This document shows, one piece after another, positions 1-5,898 of a stretch of 5,920 nt of DNA. The notes below the pieces were generated by a model that worked only from the letters and a program-made list of their open reading frames with translations, was not told the DNA's origin and searched no databases. Both the position numbers and the translations under genes were made by a program. The DNA lies in the NCBI GenBank assembly GCA_003520025.1, contig DOVP01000019.1, forward strand, positions 1 to 5,920, given 5' to 3'. The first letter of the stretch is position 1, and each line of letters begins with the position of its first letter. Origin of the DNA: Phycisphaerales bacterium (GTDB lineage Bacteria > Planctomycetota > Phycisphaerae > Phycisphaerales > SM1A02).

Positions 1-593
1 GCAGGATCACATGGCCCGCTGATGCGAAGCACCGGACCCGGTCGTAACTCGGCAGTCGTGTGGGGCCGCTTCTCGATGGGCCGGGGGAGACTCTGGATCC
101 ACGTTGCGGCCGCTGTTGCCGAGCCGGTCTTGGCCGTCACCGGAATCCGCAGCGTGGCTTCACCTCTGCCAAGGAAGCATGCTTCCTTGCACACCAGCCA
201 TTCGGCCTCGACCCCAAGCACAATCTCGCTGCCTACCACAAGTGTTGCCGGTGGCGTCATCGCTACCGCAAGATGTACGCGGCCATCGAGCGCATTGACC
301 GGTCCGGTGGAATCCAGCATCGTCACGGGGGCGGGAAATCGAACCTGCCCAACCTTGAACCCTGGTGGCGGCTGCACATGCACCTGCGTCGCCAAGCCGC
401 CGCTACCCGGATCCTTCCAGTAGATGTGCCACTTGGGCGGAACCACAAACCTGCACACCACATCGAATGGCGTTCCCGCGGCGATGCTGGACACACTCAC
501 TGCCGCTTCAAATTGAACCTTGGGGCGAGACTGGAGATCGTCGGTCCCCGCAATCAGGCATGTTGATGCCATCAATGCTGCGTGGATGAGCAT
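1..593 (-). CDS. DsbD/ScsB-type N-terminal domain protein, exported (partial, 3' end beyond the left edge)
   Basis: An open frame starts at the ATG at 593-591 and runs without a stop through 197 codons to the left edge, so the C-terminal part is missing. Residues 1 to about 16 form a short hydrophobic leader (ALMASTCLIAG) consistent with export, though it has no Lys or Arg. Two segments are diagnostic. The first, WHIYWKDPGSGG (about 55-66), matches the 'H-x-YW-x-x-PG-x-x-G' motif of the DsbD N-terminal (bacterial 'DsbC', PF11412-like) domain. The second, EWLVCKEACF (131-140), has the family's W-L-V-C-x3-C element, with Cys135 and Cys139 as the likely redox pair. Known family members carry reducing power to periplasmic thiols, usually with a following eight-helix membrane domain and a thioredoxin domain. 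Whether those parts exist here cannot be seen. No earlier in-frame ATG was found near the start and no clear Shine-Dalgarno is present. It is divergent from the rhodanese lipoprotein gene. Family assignment is firm; the full architecture is unknown. Confidence 0.85.
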   Translation of the reverse strand, partial: MLIHAALMASTCLIAGTDDLQSRPKVQFEAAVSVSSIAAGTPFDVVCRFVVPPKWHIYWKDPGSGGLATQVHVQPPPGFKVGQVRFPAPVTMLDSTGPVNALDGRVHLAVAMTPPATLVVGSEIVLGVEAEWLVCKEACFLGRGEATLRIPVTAKTGSATAAATWIQSLPRPIEKRPHTTAELRPGPVLRISGPCDP

Positions 594-738
594 GAACCCA
601 CGGTAGCAAACGGGGGGTAGCGAGTGGGGTCGGGTACCGAGATCCGACCATTTGAAAGCCAACGGTCGGCATGATGTGTGACAAGCGGGGGAGAGATGCC
701 GGTACCTGAGCTCCCCTCACGGTGTACTGTCTCCAACA
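594..738. promoter_or_regulatory. Divergent intergenic region between the DsbD-like and rhodanese-like genes
   Basis: This 145-base gap separates two genes transcribed away from each other, so it should hold both promoters. A TTGAAA element at 652-657 resembles a -35 box for the rightward gene, but no good -10 lies at the right distance. GGTACC occurs twice (635-640 region and 701-706). Neither start codon has a convincing Shine-Dalgarno sequence. The rightward ATG at 739 follows a pyrimidine-rich stretch, so a short or unusual leader is possible. Promoter positions could not be fixed by eye. Confidence 0.4.
644..669. repeat. Short inverted repeat CCGACC-N14-GGTCGG in the divergent promoter region
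   Basis: CCGACC at 644-649 and GGTCGG at 664-669 are perfect 6-base inverted arms separated by 14 bases. The gap contains the only -35-like box (TTGAAA, 652-657). The placement suits an operator for a dimeric regulator or a weak hairpin. Six-base arms in GC-rich DNA can arise by chance. Confidence 0.3.
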
Positions 739-1245
739 ATGACACACTTCCTCCCGTTGCGTTTCGCCCTGATCACTGGCCTTGCCCTGCTCACTGCGGG
801 CTGCTCCAAGAGTTACAGCGACAAGGATGTCCACTGGCTGAGCATCGAAGAAGCAAAGACGGCTGTAGATACGGACAGCAGTTCATGGTTCTCCGAGTCC
901 AGACCCAATGCCTGGATCGATCCACGAGATGTGGTGTTCTACCGAGTTGGTCACATTCCCGGGGCGATCAACGTACAACTCTCGAGCCCCGATGCCATTT
1001 CTCAACTTGACGGATACGGAATGCTCATCGTGTATGGCGAGGGGTATGAAGCGCCGCTCGCCGACGCCATGATCAAAATGCTGCTCAAGGAAGAACTGGT
1101 GGAAGAGGTCAAGGGGCTCAAAGTCGGCTTTGATGGTTGGCAGGAAGCGGGGCAACCAGTGGAGCGTGGTGAGGACCCGAAACAGTCCGCCACCGCAACC
1201 AGTGGTGATCGGTGGCAACGGCAACCGGTCGATAATGATGAGTAG
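739..1245 (+). CDS. Rhodanese-fold lipoprotein lacking the catalytic cysteine
   Basis: The product is 168 residues. Residues 1-21 form a lipoprotein signal peptide ending in LLTAGC, with Cys22 as the lipidated residue, so the mature protein should be membrane-anchored outside the cytoplasm. Residues about 30-142 resemble a single rhodanese domain: WLSIEEAK at the start, GHIPGAINV (71-79) before the active-site region, and the closing KVGFDGWQEAGQPVE (128-142), which matches the usual 'GG-F-x-x-W-x-x-AG-x-PV' ending. At the active-site loop the normal 'V-Y-C-x-x-G-x-R' reads LIVYGEGYEAP (96-106). Gly100 sits where the sulfur-accepting Cys should be, and Cys22 is the only Cys in the whole protein. 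Sulfurtransferase activity by the known mechanism is therefore not expected. A binding or sensing role is possible but is inference. The hydrophilic tail (143-168) is unremarkable. The gene overlaps the downstream hydrolase gene, suggesting translational coupling. The DsbD-like neighbour hints at a shared exported-thiol theme. Confidence 0.85.
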   Translation: MTHFLPLRFALITGLALLTAGCSKSYSDKDVHWLSIEEAKTAVDTDSSSWFSESRPNAWIDPRDVVFYRVGHIPGAINVQLSSPDAISQLDGYGMLIVYGEGYEAPLADAMIKMLLKEELVEEVKGLKVGFDGWQEAGQPVERGEDPKQSATATSGDRWQRQPVDNDE

Positions 1246-2131
1246 TTCGGAGTTTCAACTGCACAGCATCGACCTCATGCACATGGGCATCCCGGGCGCG
1301 ATCGGGGTGTGGGCGATCGAAGGACCTGGTGGTTGGGTTGTAATCGAATCGGGGCCGGAGTCGACGTGGGAGGCCCTGTGCGGCGGGTTGCATGAATTTC
1401 ACGTATCACCCGAGGACGTTTCCGCCTTGCTGCTCACTCACATCCATCTCGATCATGCCGGTGGGGCGTGGAAGTTCGCCGAACTGGGTGTGCCGATGTA
1501 TGTGCACCATGTCGGCGCCCCACACCTGATTGACCCGACGCGACTTGAGCGGAGTGCCCGCCGCGTATATGGAAACCGATACGATCAACTCTGGGGGCCG
1601 ATGCGTCCGTGCGATTCAACCCTCGTCCATGCTGTCTCGGACGGTGACATCGTCGAAGCTGCGGGCCTGCGGTTCGAGGCCATCGAGAGCCTCGGCCACG
1701 CCAACCACCACCACGCTTGGCACCTATTGGGTAGCGGCGAACTCTTCACCGGCGACGCCGTTGGAATGCGAGTTCCCGACACCGATTGGATCACCGTCCC
1801 CATGCCGCCTCCGGAATTCGATCCCACAATCTGGTCAGCAACACTCGATCGCCTTGAAACTGGCCCTTGGAACCGGTTCCACCTCACCCACGGTGGAACC
1901 GTGGCTGAAACCAAAGCCCATCTTGAGCAACTGCGGACCTCCATGAGTGAGCAGGTGGCTTGGCTCATGAACTCCCGCGATATCGAACACCGCTGGGACG
2001 CCTACGCCGAACTGCTCCACAAGTCAGCCAAGCCCTACAACGTCCCGGAATCCCTCTTTCAGGCCCACGCAAGCCCCGCCCGCCTTGACATGAATCTCGC
2101 CGGCGTCGATCGTTGGGCCGCCAGTCGCTGA
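1235..2131 (+). CDS. Metallo-beta-lactamase-fold metallohydrolase
   Basis: From the ATG at 1235 the product is 298 residues; the adjacent ATG at 1238 would give 297. Either start overlaps the end of the rhodanese-like gene (stop at 1243-1245), an arrangement typical of coupled translation. The frame stays open upstream to 1130, but that extension lies wholly inside the preceding gene and is low-complexity, so I rejected it. The metal-binding set of the MBL fold is complete. It comprises THIHLDHAGG with His69, His71, Asp73 and His74, His155 in LGHANHHHAWH, Asp174 in FTGDAVG, and His219 in HLTHGG. There is no signal peptide, so the enzyme should be cytoplasmic. The overall layout resembles glyoxalase II or lactonase-like hydrolases, but I cannot name the substrate. 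MBL proteins paired with rhodanese domains are known in persulfide metabolism (ETHE1 type). That parallel is only suggestive here because the partner rhodanese is exported and lacks its Cys. Confidence 0.88.
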   Translation: MMSSSEFQLHSIDLMHMGIPGAIGVWAIEGPGGWVVIESGPESTWEALCGGLHEFHVSPEDVSALLLTHIHLDHAGGAWKFAELGVPMYVHHVGAPHLIDPTRLERSARRVYGNRYDQLWGPMRPCDSTLVHAVSDGDIVEAAGLRFEAIESLGHANHHHAWHLLGSGELFTGDAVGMRVPDTDWITVPMPPPEFDPTIWSATLDRLETGPWNRFHLTHGGTVAETKAHLEQLRTSMSEQVAWLMNSRDIEHRWDAYAELLHKSAKPYNVPESLFQAHASPARLDMNLAGVDRWAASR

Positions 2132-2376
2132 CCGCCTGTTGCTTTCTCCCTGTCAATCCACAACTTATAAAATTGCTGTGTGCGGTCGGTCGTAGCATCG
2201 AACGGGGTTTTTGGGCTGAAAATGGTGTTTGTGGCAGTTGGGTGGGGAGCCGGCTCTCCACGCGGCATTCTGCAGTGAGTCCTGACCCCCAAACCGCCAC
2301 ACACCGGGCATCTTGCCCCATAGGTGGTTGTAGAACCGAATTGGCTCTTCGCATCGCCCTATGTGGAACACTCGCC
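2132..2376 (+). other. 245-base intergenic region and probable 5' leader of the metalloprotease gene
   Basis: No gene was recognised here. An AT-rich island at 2165-2173 stands out from the GC-rich surroundings. A 10-base palindrome GAGCCGGCTC lies at 2247-2256, but no T-run follows it, so it is not a standard terminator. No obvious terminator for the upstream hydrolase gene was seen. The downstream reading frame is open back to 2113, but the translated extension (Cys- and Trp-containing, no leader character) looks non-coding. Confidence 0.5.
2143..2171 (+). promoter_or_regulatory. Candidate promoter for the metalloprotease gene
   Basis: TATAAA at 2166-2171 matches five of six bases of the sigma-70 -10 box and is the most AT-rich site in the gap. 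A weak -35 (TTTCTC, 2143-2148) lies 17 bases upstream. A better-looking TTGCTT at 2139-2144 is 21 bases away, which is too far. If used, transcription would begin near 2178 and leave an untranslated leader of about 200 bases. Confidence 0.35.
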
Positions 2377-3777
2377 ATGCCCAAAACACGCATCATCACG
2401 CTTCTAACGCTCGCAGCCAGCCTTGGATTCGTCACCCTGGCTGCTCAGGCCTCCCAGAAATCGATCGCCGGAGAATCGCTCCCGGGCCTCGGCTCCTGGC
2501 AGGGTGTTCGCGAACTTCGCCTTGGTAAAGGCCGAACCATTCGCCCGGACATGCCACTGCAGCTCGAAATGTCGTCCAACGGACGGGCCAAGGTGTCCAT
2601 CGCCGATGACCCGAGTGGGACAGTGAGCCTTCAGCAGTGGAAGGGCCATGTCCGCGGCGTGGTTCGTTCACCCAAGCATGGCACCTTCTTGATCCAGCGA
2701 ACACCCAGCGGGCACACAACCGTCACCGAACTCGACCCCTCCACCCTCGTCGGATGCGATGCCGATCAAGCGGTGCCACCAGCAGCGGACGCAGATGGTG
2801 ATGCCCCCTCCTCGCCGCCTCCACCGGCGGCAGATGGTGATGCTCCAGATGGTGACGATGGTGGTGTCGTGGATATCTTCGTTGTCTATACCGATCTCGC
2901 CCGCGCCAACGCCGGAAGCACCGACGCCATGGAAACCGCCATTCATGGTTGGATCAATGAAAGCAACGAGGTATATCGCGACAGCGAATCTGCTGTACGC
3001 ATTCGACTCGTGGGTACCGACGAGGTGTCGTATGCCGAGTCGGGATCATTCTCGAACCATCTTTCGAGACTTGCGGGCACTTCAGACGGATACATGGATG
3101 ACGTCCATACGTGGCGGGACGACACCGGCGCAGATGTCGTCGCCCTGATCGTCACGGACAGTAGTTCATGTGGACTCGGGTACACCATCAAGAATGATGT
3201 CACTGGATCCCCAAGCAGTGCCTTCTTCGTGGTCCGCGACTACTGCGCAGACATCCAGTTCTCATTCACCCACGAACTCGGTCACAATATGGGCTGCTGC
3301 CACGACTTGGATCACCCTGGATCCTGCGCCGGCGGTGCCAGCCTGTATCCGCATAGTTTCGGCCATCGCTTCACCGGCGACTCGGATGACTGGCGGACCG
3401 TCATGGCCTACACCGACGATGTCGGTGACCCGATGCCGCAAACCTACTACCAACGCATCGGTCATCTCTCCAACCCGGATGTCGACTACGACAACGAACC
3501 AACCGGCACGGCCACAGCTGACAGCGCCGCCACCCACGACAGCATGCGATCGGTCACGGCCGCATACCGCACCGCCATCACCGCCATCACCTGCCCGGGC
3601 GATCTCGGCGAGGACGCCATCGTCTCGGTCGATGATCTCCTCGGTTTGCTGGAGCGATGGGGGGCCGTCAACGCCGCAGATACCCAATCTCTCGCGGCCG
3701 ACCTCAATGGCGACGCCGAAATCGACGCCTCGGACCTCTTGGTGTTGATCACAGAATTCGGTCCCTGCCCCTCCTGA
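2377..3777 (+). CDS. Secreted metzincin (reprolysin-like) zinc metalloprotease with C-terminal dockerin-like module
   Basis: The start at 2377 gives 466 residues and places a classic Sec signal peptide at the N-terminus (MPKTR, then a hydrophobic core, likely cut after AQA at residue 25). Residues 26 to about 127 look like a propeptide and end at Cys127, followed by an Asp/Ala/Pro-rich linker (128-163). The catalytic domain begins at VVDIFVVYTDLA (from 164). It contains HELGHNMGCCHD, with zinc ligands His299, His303 and His309, the catalytic Glu300 and Gly306, and a Met-turn TVMAY with Met343. This is the HExxHxxGxxH plus Met-turn signature of metzincins, closest in style to bacterial reprolysin-like M12 proteases. 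Residues 406-466 hold two degenerate EF-type loops (DLGEDAIVSVDD and DLNGDAEIDASD) framed by Cys406 and Cys464, a dockerin-like module. The enzyme should act outside the cytoplasm, probably attached through its tail. It has its own upstream region and no weak-start overlap with neighbours. The protease assignment is firm; the substrate is unknown. Confidence 0.92.
   Translation: MPKTRIITLLTLAASLGFVTLAAQASQKSIAGESLPGLGSWQGVRELRLGKGRTIRPDMPLQLEMSSNGRAKVSIADDPSGTVSLQQWKGHVRGVVRSPKHGTFLIQRTPSGHTTVTELDPSTLVGCDADQAVPPAADADGDAPSSPPPPAADGDAPDGDDGGVVDIFVVYTDLARANAGSTDAMETAIHGWINESNEVYRDSESAVRIRLVGTDEVSYAESGSFSNHLSRLAGTSDGYMDDVHTWRDDTGADVVALIVTDSSSCGLGYTIKNDVTGSPSSAFFVVRDYCADIQFSFTHELGHNMGCCHDLDHPGSCAGGASLYPHSFGHRFTGDSDDWRTVMAYTDDVGDPMPQTYYQRIGHLSNPDVDYDNEPTGTATADSAATHDSMRSVTAAYRTAITAITCPGDLGEDAIVSVDDLLGLLERWGAVNAADTQSLAADLNGDAEIDASDLLVLITEFGPCPS
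2791..2865 (+). repeat. Short direct repeats encoding the Asp/Gly/Ala/Pro linker of the metalloprotease
   Basis: The 10-base unit CAGATGGTGA occurs exactly three times, at 2792-2801, 2831-2840 and 2846-2855. The first two are part of a 14-base match (GCAGATGGTGATGC). They encode ADGDA, ADGDA and PDGDD in the linker (residues 139-161), separated by a Pro run. This looks like in-frame expansion of a flexible linker and may vary in length between strains. Confidence 0.7.
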
Positions 3778-3779
3778 TC

Positions 3780-3847
3780 GCCTCTCACGGTGCCTTCAAG
3801 AGGCTGGCCCAAGGGATCGCCCCCAATTCATCCGCATCGGGGGATCC
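3780..3847 (+). terminator. Tandem hairpin potential after the metalloprotease gene
   Basis: Two inverted repeats follow the stop codon. The first pairs GCCTCT (3780-3785) with AGAGGC (3799-3804) around a 13-base loop. The second pairs GGATC plus CCCC (3814-3818 and 3821-3824) with GGGGGATCC (3839-3847), with a two-base bulge and a 14-base loop. Neither has a T-tract, so an intrinsic terminator is uncertain. They may instead protect the mRNA 3' end or be incidental. Confidence 0.3.
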
Positions 3848-3851
3848 GTGC

Positions 3852-3880
3852 TTGCGGAACTCCCGTAGTCAACGTACGTT
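3852..3880 (+). promoter_or_regulatory. Weak candidate promoter for the sugar dehydrogenase gene
   Basis: TTGCGG (3852-3857) and TACGTT (3875-3880) are spaced by exactly 17 bases, but each matches the sigma-70 consensus at only three of six positions. The -10 half overlaps a perfect 10-base palindrome AACGTACGTT at 3871-3880, which could be a regulator site. The best support is position: an upstream region preceding a gene with a strong ribosome binding site. Confidence 0.25.
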
Positions 3881-3952
3881 GGAGAGTCCAATACAGGGCC
3901 GCCCGCGCTGTTTGTGCGCCGACAGGGGCCCTTGATTCGCCCGGATCTGCAA

Positions 3953-3958
3953 GAGGAG
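3953..3958 (+). promoter_or_regulatory. Strong ribosome binding site (GAGGAG) of the sugar dehydrogenase gene
   Basis: GAGGAG lies 7 bases before the ATG at 3966, within AAGAGGAGAGG. It is the only strong Shine-Dalgarno in the window and fixes this start. The other genes lack one, which suggests that this protein is translated at a higher rate. Confidence 0.8.
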
Positions 3959-3965
3959 AGGTTCC

Positions 3966-5783
3966 ATGTTCCGCATCGCCGCCGTCGCCTGTATCGCAGG
4001 CTTGAGCATTGCTACCGCTACCCCGCAAGCAACCGCTGGCGGCACCACCCTGACAAGCCAGCGGATCGTCACGGGGCTCGCCCGCCCGGTCTATGTGACA
4101 GCGGCACCAGGTGACACCGATCGCATCTTCATCCTTGAGCAGCGATCGGGCAACACGGGGCGAATCCGAATCTTCGACCTCACCACCAACATGCTTCTAA
4201 GCACGCCGTTCCTGAGCCTCTCGGTCAGCACTTCTAGTGAGCAGGGCCTGCTCGGCATGGCTTTCCATCCCGATTACGACAGCAATGGCTACTTCTTCAT
4301 CAACTACACCAACACCTCGGGGACTACAGTCGTAGCCCGATATCAAGTGAGCAGCAATCCAAACATCGCCAACAGCGGTTCGGCAACAACCGTGCTCACA
4401 ATCAGTCAGCCCTACTCCAACCACAATGGTGGCATGATCGCCTTTGGACCAGATGGCTATCTGTATATCGGCACTGGCGACGGCGGTAGTGGTGGCGACC
4501 CCGGCAACCGCGCCCAAGACATCACCGGCCAATTACTCGGCAAGATGCTTCGCATCGACGTCGACTCACTGCCCTACTCCATCCCGGCCGACAACCCATT
4601 CGTGGGCGTGAGCGGCGACGATGAGATCTGGGCCTACGGAGTACGAAACCCTTGGCGGTTCTCCTTCGACCGTGACACCGGCGACATGTACATCGCTGAT
4701 GTCGGCCAAAACGCCTACGAGGAAGTCGATGTGCAGCCAGCGAACAGCGTGGGCGGCGAAAACTACGGCTGGCGGTGCTACGAGGGCGACCACGCCTACA
4801 ACACCAGTGGCTGCCCCGGCTCTAGCACGATGGTCTTCCCGGTCCACGAATACAGCCAGGGCGGCTCGCCCTACCGATGCTCGATCACCGGCGGCTACGT
4901 CTATCGTGGGTCTGCCATCCCAGATCTGCAAGGCGCCTACTTCTTCGGCGAGTACTGCTCGAACCAGATCTGGTCCTTCCGTTGGGATGGTGGCGGCGGT
5001 ATCACCAACCTCGAAGACCGCACGAGCGAGTTGGCTCCGAACGCTGGTTCGATCGCCGCGATCTCGAGCTTTGGTGAAGATGCCAATGGCAACCTCTACG
5101 TCTGCGATCTCGGTGGCGAAGTGTTCGCTATTCAGGCTGATGCCCCAAGCGGTGCCTGTTGCGTCGGTACGACCTGCGTGACCCTGCCGCAGAGCAACTG
5201 CGAGAACGGCGGTGGCACCTACCTCGGCGACTTCGTCGAGTGCACCGATGACATCTGTTTCCCAGCACCTGATAATGACGATTGCGACAATGCCGATGTG
5301 GTCGGCTCCGGCAACAGCACATTCAACAGCGAATACGCAACCGACAGTGCTGGCGCGGACTGCTCGATCGGCAGCGATGTATGGCTCAGTTACACGGCTG
5401 AATGCACCGGCACGCTCCTGATTTCCATTACCGGTGACTTCTTCAACGAGGTCAGTGCCGTTTACGCGGGCTGCCCCAGCGGCGACGGCCAGGCCATCGA
5501 CTGCGGTCATTCGTCCTACGTGGTCAGTTGCGTGCAGGGCACGGATTACCTCGTCCGCATCGGTAGCGCCGATGGCACGACCGGCTCAGGCTCGGCCAAC
5601 ATCAATTGCTTCCCCGGCGAAGTCTGCGACGGTGACTGTAATGGTGACGGCGTGGTCGACGTAAACGATGTTCTTGAAATGCTCGGCCAATTCGGTGGCC
5701 CCGGTGACTGCGACACCAACGGAGACGGCTACATCGGCGTAGATGACCTGTTGGCACAAATTGGCAATTGGGGCCCGTGCTGA
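3966..5783 (+). CDS. Secreted PQQ-type sugar dehydrogenase (GSDH family) with Cys-rich, beta-sandwich and dockerin-like C-terminal modules
   Basis: The product is 605 residues. A signal peptide covers about 1-24 (MFRIAAVACIAGLS, cut after ATA). Residues about 27-394 are a six-bladed propeller of the soluble glucose/aldose dehydrogenase family (PF07995 type). Evidence includes GLARPVYVTAAPGD at the start, EQGLLGMAFHPDY, NHNGG with the likely catalytic base His153, FGPDGYLYIGTGDGG, and YGVRNPWRFSFD with Arg227 and Asn228. GGENYGWRCYEG, SITGGYVYRG and the final blade follow. Known members oxidise aldose sugars with bound PQQ and calcium in the periplasm or outside the cell. Residues 396-431 form a small Cys-rich repeat (Cys398, 399, 404, 412, 426, 431). 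Residues about 436-550 resemble a beta-sandwich found in planctomycete surface proteins (DVWLSYTAECTGTLLISITG). Residues 554-605 are the dockerin-like module with loops DCNGDGVVDVND and DTNGDGYIGVDD, framed by Cys554 and Cys605. No PQQ synthesis genes are in view, so PQQ use is inferred from the fold. The true substrate is unknown. Confidence 0.92.
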   Translation: MFRIAAVACIAGLSIATATPQATAGGTTLTSQRIVTGLARPVYVTAAPGDTDRIFILEQRSGNTGRIRIFDLTTNMLLSTPFLSLSVSTSSEQGLLGMAFHPDYDSNGYFFINYTNTSGTTVVARYQVSSNPNIANSGSATTVLTISQPYSNHNGGMIAFGPDGYLYIGTGDGGSGGDPGNRAQDITGQLLGKMLRIDVDSLPYSIPADNPFVGVSGDDEIWAYGVRNPWRFSFDRDTGDMYIADVGQNAYEEVDVQPANSVGGENYGWRCYEGDHAYNTSGCPGSSTMVFPVHEYSQGGSPYRCSITGGYVYRGSAIPDLQGAYFFGEYCSNQIWSFRWDGGGGITNLEDRTSELAPNAGSIAAISSFGEDANGNLYVCDLGGEVFAIQADAPSGACCVGTTCVTLPQSNCENGGGTYLGDFVECTDDICFPAPDNDDCDNADVVGSGNSTFNSEYATDSAGADCSIGSDVWLSYTAECTGTLLISITGDFFNEVSAVYAGCPSGDGQAIDCGHSSYVVSCVQGTDYLVRIGSADGTTGSGSANINCFPGEVCDGDCNGDGVVDVNDVLEMLGQFGGPGDCDTNGDGYIGVDDLLAQIGNWGPC

Positions 5784-5824
5784 TCGACTGCTCGCCCGCT
5801 CGTCTCCCCATCTCTCAACACCCC

Positions 5825-5853
5825 CATCGGCTCCTTCTCGGAAGGAGCCGATG
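5825..5853. terminator. Intrinsic-type terminator hairpin after the sugar dehydrogenase gene
   Basis: CATCGGCTCCTTC (5825-5837) and GAAGGAGCCGATG (5841-5853) form a perfect 13-base-pair stem with a three-base TCG loop. It begins 41 bases after the stop codon. The sequence after the stem (CCTTTCCCCCC) has only a short T-run, so release may be partly factor-dependent. It separates the protein gene from the tRNA gene that follows. Confidence 0.85.
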
Positions 5854-5898
5854 CCTTTCCCCCCAACCACCACCCTTGCTATCCTGCCCCGTTCGCCC

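Noticed and set aside
22..566. Overlapping plus-strand open frames at the left end (up to 168 codons)
   Set aside because: They lie opposite the DsbD-like gene, whose minus-strand translation has clear family motifs. The plus-strand products are Arg/His/Pro-rich and look like antisense shadows.
508..834. Minus-strand open frame of 108 codons
   Set aside because: It crosses the divergent promoter region, runs antisense to the rhodanese start, is out of frame with the DsbD-like gene and shows no domain character.
1130..1234. Upstream extension of the MBL gene
   Set aside because: It lies inside the rhodanese-like gene and encodes a basic, low-complexity segment. The fold begins shortly after the ATG pair at 1235 and 1238.
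2113..2376. Upstream extension of the metalloprotease frame
   Set aside because: It would overlap the MBL gene end and bury a textbook signal peptide at residue 89. The start at 2377 puts that peptide at the N-terminus.
3170..3748. Plus-strand open frame of 192 codons within the metalloprotease gene
   Set aside because: It is a Ser/Thr/Pro/Arg-rich frame-shifted shadow of a gene with an intact catalytic motif.
4566..5510. Long minus-strand open frame of 314 codons opposite the sugar dehydrogenase gene
   Set aside because: It is long, but its Ala/Val/Gly/Asp-rich product shows no family motif. It is explained by codon bias of the GC-rich sense gene.
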